DNA of 6,573 nt from a bacterium (GTDB lineage Bacteria; Electryoneota; RPQS01). Numbering within the stretch: position 1 is the stretch's first letter; the number at the start of each line of letters is the position of its first letter. Shown here in pieces: positions 1 through 5,432 of this stretch. The DNA lies in the NCBI GenBank assembly GCA_018814465.1, contig JAHIZR010000483.1:1-6573 (forward strand). The letters are read 5' to 3'. A model generated the notes under the pieces. That model had not been told where the DNA came from. It was given only the letters and a program-made list of their open reading frames with translations, and ran no database searches. Both the position numbers and the translations under genes were made by a program.

Positions 1-611
1 AAATAGTTCAACCGGTCCTCGCGCTGTTTACTCTGAGAATCACCGGCTGTGATTGAAGGCTGATACGGCTGAATGATCCGCATAATCTCGAACACCCCTT
101 CGTGAATCGCCAGCGACAACGGCTCCTTCCGCATGAAAATCCGGCCCGCTTTCACTTTTGCGCCCTCGGTATCCAGTTCCCCGATCCACGTCAGCTCGCG
201 AATCCAGAGCTGTGAGTCGCCTAACAGCGGCACCGAAATGCGCAATCCGAAAAACACCGCCAGTGCCAGCAGCGCCCACAGCCACGCCGACCGATTGGCA
301 AGCACTGACAGCAGAACCGTCAACTTGCTGACAATGGGTCTGCCCAAAGGTATCAGCAGCAATCCTCCCGCAACCAGAATAAGAGTCGAAACCCAGAATG
401 GCAAGAATGCGATATGATGGAATCCCCAAAGTCTCCACTCCGGACGCGCCATACTAATCAATCCGACATGAAGAAACAGGATGCCGGTGATTCGCAGGAT
501 TCGCAGCAGCGGAAGTCTTTCCACAAAGTGAATTTCAGGAATCTTCGGGAGAGGAGCACTTTTGCTCGAAGGGGAGGAGGGTTTAGCCGTTGGCTTCTGT
601 TTCCGCGACAT
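1..611 (-). CDS. Polytopic membrane protein, possible GT-C-type glycosyltransferase (C-terminus outside window)
   Basis: I translated this frame by hand from the ATG at 611. It stays open for 203 codons and runs off the window at base 1, so the protein is truncated at its C-terminus here. It begins with a basic, Pro/Ser/Lys-rich cytosolic-looking tail (residues 1-25). Hydrophobic segments follow at about 36-54, 68-90 and 107-130. Directly after the third lies G131-D132-S133 and then R138-E139, an acidic first-loop arrangement reminiscent of GT-C membrane glycosyltransferases, where an Asp after an early membrane helix is catalytic. The next stretch (about 140-203) is hydrophilic. The start overlaps the end of the family 2 glycosyltransferase gene by 29 bases, which suggests translational coupling. 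The Shine-Dalgarno signal is weak (AGAGA just upstream). The coding frame is well supported. The enzyme assignment is inference from one motif and the neighbours, and an unrelated membrane protein is possible. Confidence 0.75.
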   Translation of the reverse strand, partial: MSRKQKPTAKPSSPSSKSAPLPKIPEIHFVERLPLLRILRITGILFLHVGLISMARPEWRLWGFHHIAFLPFWVSTLILVAGGLLLIPLGRPIVSKLTVLLSVLANRSAWLWALLALAVFFGLRISVPLLGDSQLWIRELTWIGELDTEGAKVKAGRIFMRKEPLSLAIHEGVFEIMRIIQPYQPSITAGDSQSKQREDRLNY

Positions 612-2370
612 GAATCTCTGGGTCTGCTGAAGACTGCGAAACTTCCAAAACAACGGGCTTCCGCTTCGGAAGCAGCTTGTCCTGAAGTGCGAAAATAAAA
701 ATATGCGATGCCGACATTGACCAGATAAACATCCACAGCATCAAGATCCAGGCAAACGTAATCGAAGACCGCTTCAGCAATTCATCGAATAAAACCGCTC
801 CGGTTCCCAGCAAAAGAAAACAAATAAAAGGTTGCGGACGGTTCCAAATTGAAAACCCGCCGCTTCCGGCCTGCTTCGGAGTGATCTCAAACTCGCGATT
901 GGCTTTTAATATCCCCTTCAAAACGGATCCCACATAAATCGGCATCGTACAGGCCAGCAGCCCCTGCAGCATCGCCAGATTGCGCAGCGCATACCCCCGC
1001 AATCGCATATGAACATAGGGAAACATCATCGCCACCGCATACAGAGGATAAACTGACAAATACACCCATTCGATCGGACGCGCTGCCGAAACATGCATCC
1101 ACTCCGACCCCGCCGCCGCCAGTCGCACCATAATTGTCAGCAGCATCGGAACGATTGCCAAATACACCAGAGCCAACGTCGAAATATAATATCCCGCCGA
1201 CCATAAATAATCTAAATGAAGCTTCCAATCCAGACTGTAGAACTTATAAGTGAGCAGCCGGCGAATAATGTTCTTTGCCACAGCAGTGTTCCCCTCCGCC
1301 CACCGCCGCTGCTGTGCCCAGTAGTTCTTTAAAGTCGTCGGACCGATCCCAATCGCGAATGCCCTGCGATGATATACCGATTTCCACCCCCGTAAATGCA
1401 TCAGAAACGATGTCGCCAAATCCTCGGATACCGTCGTCTCGTCCCAGCCGCCCACATCGACGATCGCCTCGATTCTCACCAGATCGTTGCTCCCGCAGCA
1501 TAGCGCGCGCTGATACGATCCCTTCGCTTCCATGATCGTATCATAGAGCAGCATCTCCTGCATCGCTGCGGCCCGTGTAATCAGGTTCTCCTCGGCATTC
1601 TCATAAAGCTGAGGAGTCTGCACGAACGCAAGCTTGTCATCCGCCTCAAGAATCGGCACCAGCACCTTTAAATAATCGCTGTGAACCTCGTGATCCACGT
1701 CAAAGACCGCCATATACTTCGCGCCGCCCCGCACTTTCGGCAAGGCGTCATTCATCGCCGCCGCCTTGCTGCCCCGGTTCGCTACATGCACCACATTCAA
1801 TCCGTATTTCTCCGCAAGCTCCACCGCGATCCGCTTGTATTCTTCCGTCCGCGAATTCTCCACCAGATAAGCGCGGTAATTCGGATAATCAAGCTTTATA
1901 ATCGTCGAGATGCTGCGCTCCATGATCTCCGGATCTTCATTGCAGGCCGGGATCAGCACGATTACCTCCGGCGGATCCTCCGCCAGCGGAGGCGAAACCG
2001 GCAGCCGATAATGCGCCGCCCCTACCCACGCATAAAACAGATAGGTCGACCACTGCGCGATCAGAATAATCTCTGCGGCCACAATCAGAAAAAGACCGAT
2101 CGTATGCAGCGCCCCCCAGCCGTCCGCCAGCACCGCCACCGGATCGGCAAGCTGTCTGAACAAATACTTGTAGAACGGCAGCCGCATCCACTGACCGAAT
2201 ATAACTACACCGCCCAGCAAAAACATCCACACCCGAATCGTGTTCTTCAACCGTTCTGTCCGTCGAAATTCAAAAAATACGGAATTAATCGGCGTCGGCT
2301 TGCGATAGACTCCATACACCAGAGCATACAGAGTCAGAAAAAAAATAATCAGGTAAAGTGTATAGTACAA
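583..2370 (-). CDS. Processive family 2 glycosyltransferase, cellulose synthase-like, without PilZ domain
   Basis: A 595-residue inner-membrane enzyme expected to polymerise sugar from a nucleotide sugar and extrude the chain. Membrane helices lie near residues 3-22, 46-62 and 88-115, then a cytosolic GT-A domain (about 130-370), then about five helices (390-417, 434-453, 464-485, 514-531, 536-562). Visible motifs are a V-L-I-P-A-C-N-E first strand (138-145), D224-x-D226, F-V-Q-T-P-Q (249-254), S-E-D (315-317, the usual T-E-D), Q353-x-x-R356-W357, and F-E-I-T-P-K (494-499), which matches the F-x-V-T-x-K gating-loop motif of BcsA. The early D-D-G motif is replaced by E171-N172-S173. The C-terminus is a short polar tail with no PilZ R-x-x-x-R, so direct cyclic-di-GMP control as in BcsA is unlikely. 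The start is TTG: an in-frame stop lies at 2410-2412, and no ATG or GTG occurs between it and 2370. The family is clear. The polymer (cellulose, another beta-glucan, mannan and so on) cannot be told. Confidence 0.9.
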   Translation of the reverse strand: MYYTLYLIIFFLTLYALVYGVYRKPTPINSVFFEFRRTERLKNTIRVWMFLLGGVVIFGQWMRLPFYKYLFRQLADPVAVLADGWGALHTIGLFLIVAAEIILIAQWSTYLFYAWVGAAHYRLPVSPPLAEDPPEVIVLIPACNEDPEIMERSISTIIKLDYPNYRAYLVENSRTEEYKRIAVELAEKYGLNVVHVANRGSKAAAMNDALPKVRGGAKYMAVFDVDHEVHSDYLKVLVPILEADDKLAFVQTPQLYENAEENLITRAAAMQEMLLYDTIMEAKGSYQRALCCGSNDLVRIEAIVDVGGWDETTVSEDLATSFLMHLRGWKSVYHRRAFAIGIGPTTLKNYWAQQRRWAEGNTAVAKNIIRRLLTYKFYSLDWKLHLDYLWSAGYYISTLALVYLAIVPMLLTIMVRLAAAGSEWMHVSAARPIEWVYLSVYPLYAVAMMFPYVHMRLRGYALRNLAMLQGLLACTMPIYVGSVLKGILKANREFEITPKQAGSGGFSIWNRPQPFICFLLLGTGAVLFDELLKRSSITFAWILMLWMFIWSMSASHIFIFALQDKLLPKRKPVVLEVSQSSADPEIHVAETEANG

Positions 2371-2408
2371 AAGTCCGGAAGGTGGTTGAGTGTTAAAATG
2401 GAAATTTC

Positions 2409-2438
2409 TTTATAAGGAGAACCCAACAAGGTGCGCAA
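2409..2438 (-). promoter_or_regulatory. Candidate internal promoter ahead of the family 2 glycosyltransferase gene
   Basis: Read on the minus strand, TTGCGC (2433-2438) and TATAAA (2409-2414) are separated by 18 bases. The -10 box matches the sigma-70 consensus at five of six positions, but the -35 box only at three. It would give a leader of about 30 bases before the TTG at 2370. The gap between the two glycosyltransferase genes (2371-2466) is long enough for independent transcription, but read-through from upstream is equally possible. Confidence 0.25.
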
Positions 2439-2441
2439 CCT
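2429..2441. repeat. 13-base element AGGTGCGCAACCT, near copy at 5104-5116
   Basis: AGGT and ACCT form a four-base inverted repeat around GCGCA. A copy with one difference (AGGTGCGTAACCT) sits in the convergent gap at 5104-5116. Both copies are intergenic and followed by a C/G-rich stretch. This hints at a small dispersed repeat family, but two copies in 6.6 kb are only suggestive. Confidence 0.35.
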
Positions 2442-2466
2442 GGTCGGAACTCATTTCTAATACGAT

Positions 2467-3957
2467 CTAACTGCCGCCCTCTGCGGCAGGCGAGGGGGAG
2501 TCGTACTCGATTTTATCCAGTTCAGTTGTCTTTTCATACAACGAGAAAGATAAGTCCGAAAGGTAAAGCGCGTGCGGATTCCGTGCAAAACCTTCGCTGA
2601 TATTCTTTGTACTAACCAATTGCCATGACGCATGCGGATCTGTTTCCACGACATGCTTCATGCCGAAATTCCCCGCCCCCGGAATAATCAGCCAGATCCG
2701 GTTGGCTTTGTCCAGCGCTGGCTGGATTGGAGTGTCCTGATAAACATAAAGACTCTCCACCCCTCCCGGCACATCGAAATAGTAATCTCCGATCTGATCG
2801 TTCCAGCCCGGATCCCAAATCAGCAAATCCCCGCCGCGAAGCTTCCCTGAAAGATACTGTCCGCCTTCCCGCCAGGGTGTCTTGTCCAGCTTCGTATGAT
2901 AATCGAAAATCGGGAAAACCGTCATGACTAAAAGCAATGTCACGACGATGCGGCGCGGCAATAGTTCGAATCCTGCTGTCGCCCAGCCCAGCACGATCAA
3001 CAACATCGGCAGGAAGGGAATCGTGTATCGCTCGACAAACATCGGAGTAATCGTCACCGACAGCAGCCACGGGATCGCAATAAAACTCACCCATACCGCC
3101 AGACAAAACAGCACCGCCGGTTGAGCCTTGCGATCCGACATGCTGCGAAAAACCGCCGCCAGCGTGGCAATAATCAGCGCGACAACTCCCAGCCACGGAT
3201 TCATGAAATAATTTATCGCTGTCGAAAATAATTTCAGGAATCCGGGTTCGGGAATCCAGCTCGCAACCGAATTCCCCTCGAGCTTCAGCGAGAACTGCGA
3301 AATCAGCCGGAATACCAGCGGCAGATACAATAGAATCGTTACTCCCGCCGTGATCGAAAGCTGCCGTAAGTTGTGCCGCGCTGAACGATAACCGGGAGCC
3401 GTCCGGAAAATAAACAACCCTGCCAAATGAGTCAGCAGTATCAGAAAACCAAGCGGATGAGTACAAAGAACCGCAACGGTTGAAAGCACATAGCCAATGG
3501 CATGCTTCATCCGGAAATCGCGGAACAGATGGAGCATATAATACCATGAAACCATCGCCAGCAGAGCCAGCAGAGTATAGGGCCGCGCTTCCTGGGAAAA
3601 GTGAATCAAATAGGGATTGACTGCCGCGAAAAAGGCTCCCCAGAGTCCCGCCGGTTGGGTAAACAGCTTACGCCCCAAATGGTACACCATCAGAATTCCG
3701 AAAATCCCGAATATTGCCGCCGGAAATCGCAACGCAAACTCGCCGGTTCCCGCTAAGCTGCACCAGAACTTGCTGATCCAGAAATAGAGCGGCAGTTGAG
3801 TACCATTCCCTGAATCGGTGAACAGAGCCCCATAGGTCATCCCCATGCGCCGCGCCGTCGTCGCCTCGTCCAGCCACAGACTTTCCGTGCCAAGACCGTA
3901 CAGCCGCAGCAGTGCGCCCAGCACCAGAATCCACAGCATAAGTCGCGAAGGTTTCAT
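2467..3957 (-). CDS. GT39/PMT-like membrane glycosyltransferase
   Basis: A 496-residue polytopic enzyme of the GT-C fold (ArnT/PMT-like family) that would transfer a sugar from a polyprenyl-phosphate carrier on the outer face of the inner membrane. After the first helix (about 5-23) comes S-L-W-L-D30-E31-A, the diagnostic first-loop acidic motif. Q-L-P-L-Y (54-58) replaces the common H-P-P-L-Y. Then come G-E-F-A-L-R-F-P (72-79), H-F-S-Q-E-A-R-P-Y (119-127) and F-V-E-R-Y (307-311), all typical of the family. About ten hydrophobic segments run to residue 351, followed by a soluble region (about 355-496), presumably periplasmic. The ATG at 3957 precedes the first helix by a few residues, though no strong Shine-Dalgarno is visible. 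The last residues (P-S-P-A-A-E-G-G-S) are encoded by a GC-rich hairpin. The gene leads the minus-strand glycan block. Family confidence is high. Acceptor and sugar are unknown. Confidence 0.9.
   Translation of the reverse strand: MKPSRLMLWILVLGALLRLYGLGTESLWLDEATTARRMGMTYGALFTDSGNGTQLPLYFWISKFWCSLAGTGEFALRFPAAIFGIFGILMVYHLGRKLFTQPAGLWGAFFAAVNPYLIHFSQEARPYTLLALLAMVSWYYMLHLFRDFRMKHAIGYVLSTVAVLCTHPLGFLILLTHLAGLFIFRTAPGYRSARHNLRQLSITAGVTILLYLPLVFRLISQFSLKLEGNSVASWIPEPGFLKLFSTAINYFMNPWLGVVALIIATLAAVFRSMSDRKAQPAVLFCLAVWVSFIAIPWLLSVTITPMFVERYTIPFLPMLLIVLGWATAGFELLPRRIVVTLLLVMTVFPIFDYHTKLDKTPWREGGQYLSGKLRGGDLLIWDPGWNDQIGDYYFDVPGGVESLYVYQDTPIQPALDKANRIWLIIPGAGNFGMKHVVETDPHASWQLVSTKNISEGFARNPHALYLSDLSFSLYEKTTELDKIEYDSPSPAAEGGS
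2471..2489 (-). terminator. Hairpin spanning the last codons of the GT39-like gene
   Basis: CTGCCGC (2471-2477) and GCGGCAG (2483-2489) form a perfect seven-base stem with a five-base loop. It ends immediately before the TAG stop codon on the minus strand. The following minus-strand sequence (TTAGATCGTATTAG) is only moderately T-rich. It may be a weak terminator or attenuator between the two glycosyltransferase genes, or a remnant of a palindromic repeat that entered the gene end. Confidence 0.35.
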
Positions 3958-4026
3958 CGTCTGCTGAGGACTCGCTTGTTTTTCTGGAATTGAAGAATGG
4001 ACAAAATCGGAAAAACTCTATATCAA

Positions 4027-4044
4027 ATGCTAATGCTTATGCTG
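4027..4044. repeat. Three tandem ATGCTN hexamers
   Basis: ATGCTA, ATGCTT and ATGCTG follow each other without a gap. They lie in the probable untranslated leader of the GT39-like gene if the promoter at 4063-4091 is used. They could be chance or a short iterated protein-binding site. Confidence 0.4.
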
Positions 4045-4062
4045 AAACGGAGCAGATTGCAT

Positions 4063-4091
4063 AAGTTAAGGCTCTTTCCGAAGAGTCTCAA
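4063..4091 (-). promoter_or_regulatory. Candidate promoter of the minus-strand glycosyltransferase block
   Basis: On the minus strand, TTGAGA (4086-4091, five of six to the -35 consensus) is followed after exactly 17 bases by TAACTT (4063-4068), which keeps the first, second and last bases of a -10 box. The spacer contains CTCTT-CGGA-AAGAG (4072-4085), a five-base inverted repeat that could be an operator. The leader would be about 100 bases. The -10 match is poor, so this is tentative. Confidence 0.3.
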
Positions 4092-4167
4092 CCTGTTGCT
4101 GAATCAAATGATTTGCTATGATGACGAATATTACGTTAATTCAAACATCTGAAATAGTAAAAAAATC

Positions 4168-4185
4168 ATATCATATACTTGATAT
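4168..4185. repeat. Inverted repeat ATATCA-N6-TGATAT
   Basis: A perfect six-base dyad with a six-base spacer, lying about 90 bases upstream of pgl in the most AT-rich part of the divergent region. The symmetry and spacing suit a dimeric transcription regulator. Such a dyad can also arise by chance in AT-rich DNA. Confidence 0.35.
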
Positions 4186-4257
4186 TACTGAACTAAAATA
4201 ATCCCTAAGACAGGCTGTGTCCTCGTTTCTTCAGAACGCTATCGGACATTGCCTCAT

Positions 4258-4262
4258 AGGAG
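4258..4262 (+). promoter_or_regulatory. Shine-Dalgarno sequence of pgl
   Basis: AGGAG ends nine bases before the ATG at 4272, which fixes that start. A nearer ATG at 4264 is out of frame and only one base from the AGGAG, too close to be used. Confidence 0.8.
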
Positions 4263-4271
4263 TATGTCCTC

Positions 4272-4991
4272 ATGAGTACCAGCAGAGAGACAATGCTCTG
4301 TGAATTCCCCGAAGATGTCGCCGCTGCCGCCGCCGCGCTGATCCACGAAGCTCAGGCGCAAGCCATCAAAGCACGGGGAGTTTTTCGTATAGCTTTATCC
4401 GGCGGAAACACGCCCCGGCTGCTGTTCGATCGCCTCGCTCGGGAGTGGCTTGATAATATGAAATGGGAGAAGTGGGAAGTCTATTGGACGGACGAACGGT
4501 CGGTCCCGTCCACCGATGAACACTCCAATTATAAGCTTGCCAAAGATCACCTGCTGAGTCATGTAGCCGTGAAAAACAGCTTCCGTATCCCTGCCGAAGC
4601 TAATGACTTGCATGCCGTCGTTGTTGCCTACAGCTCCACACTTAAAAAACAATTCGCCTCCGACAATCCCGTCTTTGATGTGATTCTGCTCGGTATCGGC
4701 AGCGACGGGCATGTCGCTTCGCTCTTTCCCGGTAGTCCGCTGCTTGAATCCGGCTCTCTGCTCGCTGTCGCCGAAAGTGATTCTCATGCCCAGAAGCGCG
4801 TGACCTTCACCCTCCGCACCATCAATAAAGCCAGACTCATACTCTTTCTGGTTGCGGGCGAACGAAAAGCCGATGCCGTCCGCGAGGTCCTTGTCAATGG
4901 AAACTATGCTCTCCCCGCTGCCCGCATTGATTCTCCCTACGGCCGTGTCGTCTGGATCATCGACAAAGCCGCCGCCTCTAAAATTACATAG
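4272..4991 (+). CDS. pgl: 6-phosphogluconolactonase
   Basis: A soluble cytosolic protein of 239 residues, the normal length of the Pgl/DevB family. It hydrolyses 6-phosphogluconolactone to 6-phosphogluconate, the second step of the oxidative pentose phosphate pathway that supplies NADPH. The family signatures appear in order: A-L-S-G-G-N-T-P (41-48, phosphate binding), W-T-D-E-R (72-76), S-N-Y (85-87), G-I-G-S-D-G-H-V-A-S-L-F-P-G (141-154, with the conserved D145 and H147), L-R-T-I-N-K-A-R (181-188), A-G-E-R-K (195-199) and P-A-A-R (215-218, usually P-A-S-R). The related glucosamine-6-phosphate deaminase family is less likely given the W-T-D-E-R and S-D-G-H pattern. It is a single gene: neither a glucose-6-phosphate dehydrogenase nor a 6-phosphogluconate dehydrogenase gene is adjacent. 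It is transcribed away from the glycan genes and converges on the outer-membrane protein gene. Confidence 0.95.
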   Translation: MSTSRETMLCEFPEDVAAAAAALIHEAQAQAIKARGVFRIALSGGNTPRLLFDRLAREWLDNMKWEKWEVYWTDERSVPSTDEHSNYKLAKDHLLSHVAVKNSFRIPAEANDLHAVVVAYSSTLKKQFASDNPVFDVILLGIGSDGHVASLFPGSPLLESGSLLAVAESDSHAQKRVTFTLRTINKARLILFLVAGERKADAVREVLVNGNYALPAARIDSPYGRVVWIIDKAAASKIT

Positions 4992-5023
4992 TTTACTCAT
5001 CTATTAGAGAAATTGCCCTCATT

Positions 5024-5088
5024 TGTCATCCTGGACTCCCGCCCGTGTCCTTAATACTGACAAAGTATTTAGAAAGCGGGGCGTCCAG
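5024..5088. repeat. Imperfect hairpin element 1 (begins TGTCATCCTG)
   Basis: The left arm CTGGACTCCCGC (5031-5042) pairs with GCGGGGCGTCCAG (5076-5088), with one mismatch and one bulge. Nested inside is a second hairpin, AATACT (5053-5058) with AGTATT (5064-5069). The element starts 32 bases after the pgl stop codon. The opening TGTCATCCTG recurs at 5164. This style of hairpin, with CATCCTG at one end, is familiar as an intergenic dispersed repeat in many bacterial genomes. Membership in such a family here is inferred. It may also act in pgl transcript 3' ends. Confidence 0.55.
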
Positions 5089-5101
5089 TAATTGAGTCAT
5101 T

Positions 5102-5118
5102 TGAGGTGCGTAACCTCA
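5102..5118. repeat. Small perfect hairpin TGAGGT-GCGTA-ACCTCA
   Basis: A six-base stem with a five-base loop. Its core is the second copy of the 13-base element found at 2429-2441, and the base change between copies falls in the loop while the stem is longer here. That pattern suits a structured repeat, though the sample is tiny. Confidence 0.45.
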
Positions 5119-5163
5119 CCCGGGATTCCGAACATAATCATTTTTGCCGCCGTCACCAGAGCA

Positions 5164-5226
5164 TGTCATCCTGAACCATGCATTTTAGATAACTTGTTCG
5201 ACTCCAATTCCTGCATGGTGAAGGAT
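5164..5226. repeat. Imperfect hairpin element 2 (begins TGTCATCCTG)
   Basis: The left arm ATCCTGAACCATGCA (5168-5182) pairs with TGCATGGTGAAGGAT (5212-5226) at 13 of 15 positions around a 29-base loop. The outer sequence matches the widespread intergenic repeat type that reads TGTCATCCTGA at one end and GAAGGATCT at the other. It shares its first ten bases with element 1, 140 bases away. Confidence 0.6.
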
Positions 5227-5228
5227 CT

Positions 5229-5272
5229 TCCGCCGAAGAAAAAGTTGCAATGCGAGAAAACTATCCGGCGGA
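5229..5272. repeat. Inverted repeat TCCGCCG / CGGCGGA
   Basis: Seven-base perfect arms (5229-5235 and 5266-5272) enclose 30 bases. The left arm starts three bases after hairpin element 2 and may be an outer part of the same repeat unit. Confidence 0.4.
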
Positions 5273-5325
5273 CAGGTACGAGAGTTTATCGCTATTAGTT
5301 ACTATTAATTGATCCACTAACAACA

Positions 5326-5349
5326 AAGGCGAACCATCAGGCTCGCCTT
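5326..5349. terminator. Probable bidirectional intrinsic terminator
   Basis: AAGGCGA (5326-5332) pairs with TCGCCTT (5343-5349). One A-C mismatch and two further G-C pairs extend the stem to a four-base ATCA loop. On the plus strand the stem is followed by CTCTTATTT. On the minus strand it is followed by TTGTTGTTAG. Both tails are T-rich, so it could end pgl read-through and also the outer-membrane protein transcript, whose stop codon is 84 bases away. Confidence 0.7.
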
Positions 5350-5359
5350 CTCTTATTTC

Positions 5360-5394
5360 CCCCCCAAACTTGGTTTGGGGGGACAAAAGGGGGG
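5360..5394. terminator. C6/G6 hairpin with a duplicated G run
   Basis: CCCCCCAAAC (5360-5369) and GTTTGGGGGG (5373-5382) form a perfect ten-base stem with a three-base loop. A second run of six G (5389-5394) lies just beyond, so the C run could pair with either. No T tract adjoins the stem, so it may be a repeat element or a transcript-stabilising hairpin more than a classic terminator. It sits 51 bases past the stop of the minus-strand gene. Confidence 0.5.
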
Positions 5395-5432
5395 TCTTCT
5401 TATCCTTCCATCTATCGAAGAGAATATGGGCG

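Larger units (their letters stand above)
3958..4271. promoter_or_regulatory. Divergent, AT-rich intergenic region between the GT39-like gene and pgl
   Basis: These 314 bases hold no credible gene. They are clearly richer in A/T than the flanking genes, especially 4110-4205, as expected for a promoter region serving both directions. They contain a seven-A tract (4159-4165), short hexamer repeats, an inverted repeat and a candidate minus-strand promoter, listed separately. For pgl, hexamers resembling -10 boxes occur at 4174-4179 (TATACT) and 4194-4199 (TAAAAT), each matching five of six positions. Neither has a recognisable -35 at the right distance. Confidence 0.6.
4992..5432. other. Convergent intergenic gap filled with inverted repeats
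   Basis: These 441 bases between the 3' ends of pgl and the outer-membrane protein gene have no supportable gene. A 68-codon frame beginning with TTG at 5092 runs straight through the hairpins, and I consider it spurious. The content is two long imperfect hairpins, two smaller inverted repeats and two terminator-like hairpins near the right end, described separately. Bases 5273-5325 are AT-rich and otherwise featureless. Confidence 0.7.

Noticed and set aside
1681..2415. 244-codon plus-strand frame opposite the family 2 glycosyltransferase
   Set aside because: The product is Arg/His/Gln-rich and motif-free, lies wholly antisense to a gene with clear family motifs, and looks like a codon-bias shadow.
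2413..2459. Tiny frames in the gap between the two glycosyltransferases (14 codons from an ATG on minus, 9 codons from a GTG after AGGAG on plus)
   Set aside because: Too short and without independent support. They overlap the 13-base repeat and the candidate promoter.
2612..3547. 311-codon minus-strand frame inside the GT39-like gene
   Set aside because: Same strand but a different frame from a well-supported membrane enzyme. It has no recognisable motif.
4395..5000. 201-codon minus-strand frame opposite pgl
   Set aside because: Fully antisense to a gene with every Pgl signature. No family features of its own.
5092..5298. 68-codon plus-strand frame in the convergent gap
   Set aside because: TTG start, no Shine-Dalgarno sequence, and it is composed of hairpin repeat sequence.
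5359..5394. Possible G-quadruplex from the G6 runs
   Set aside because: Only two G runs occur on the plus strand, not enough for an intramolecular quadruplex of the usual four-run type, and the first is paired in a strong hairpin.
4992..5432. CRISPR array in the repeat-rich gap
   Set aside because: The repeats are hairpins of unequal length with no regular spacing or identical direct repeats, and no cas gene is nearby.
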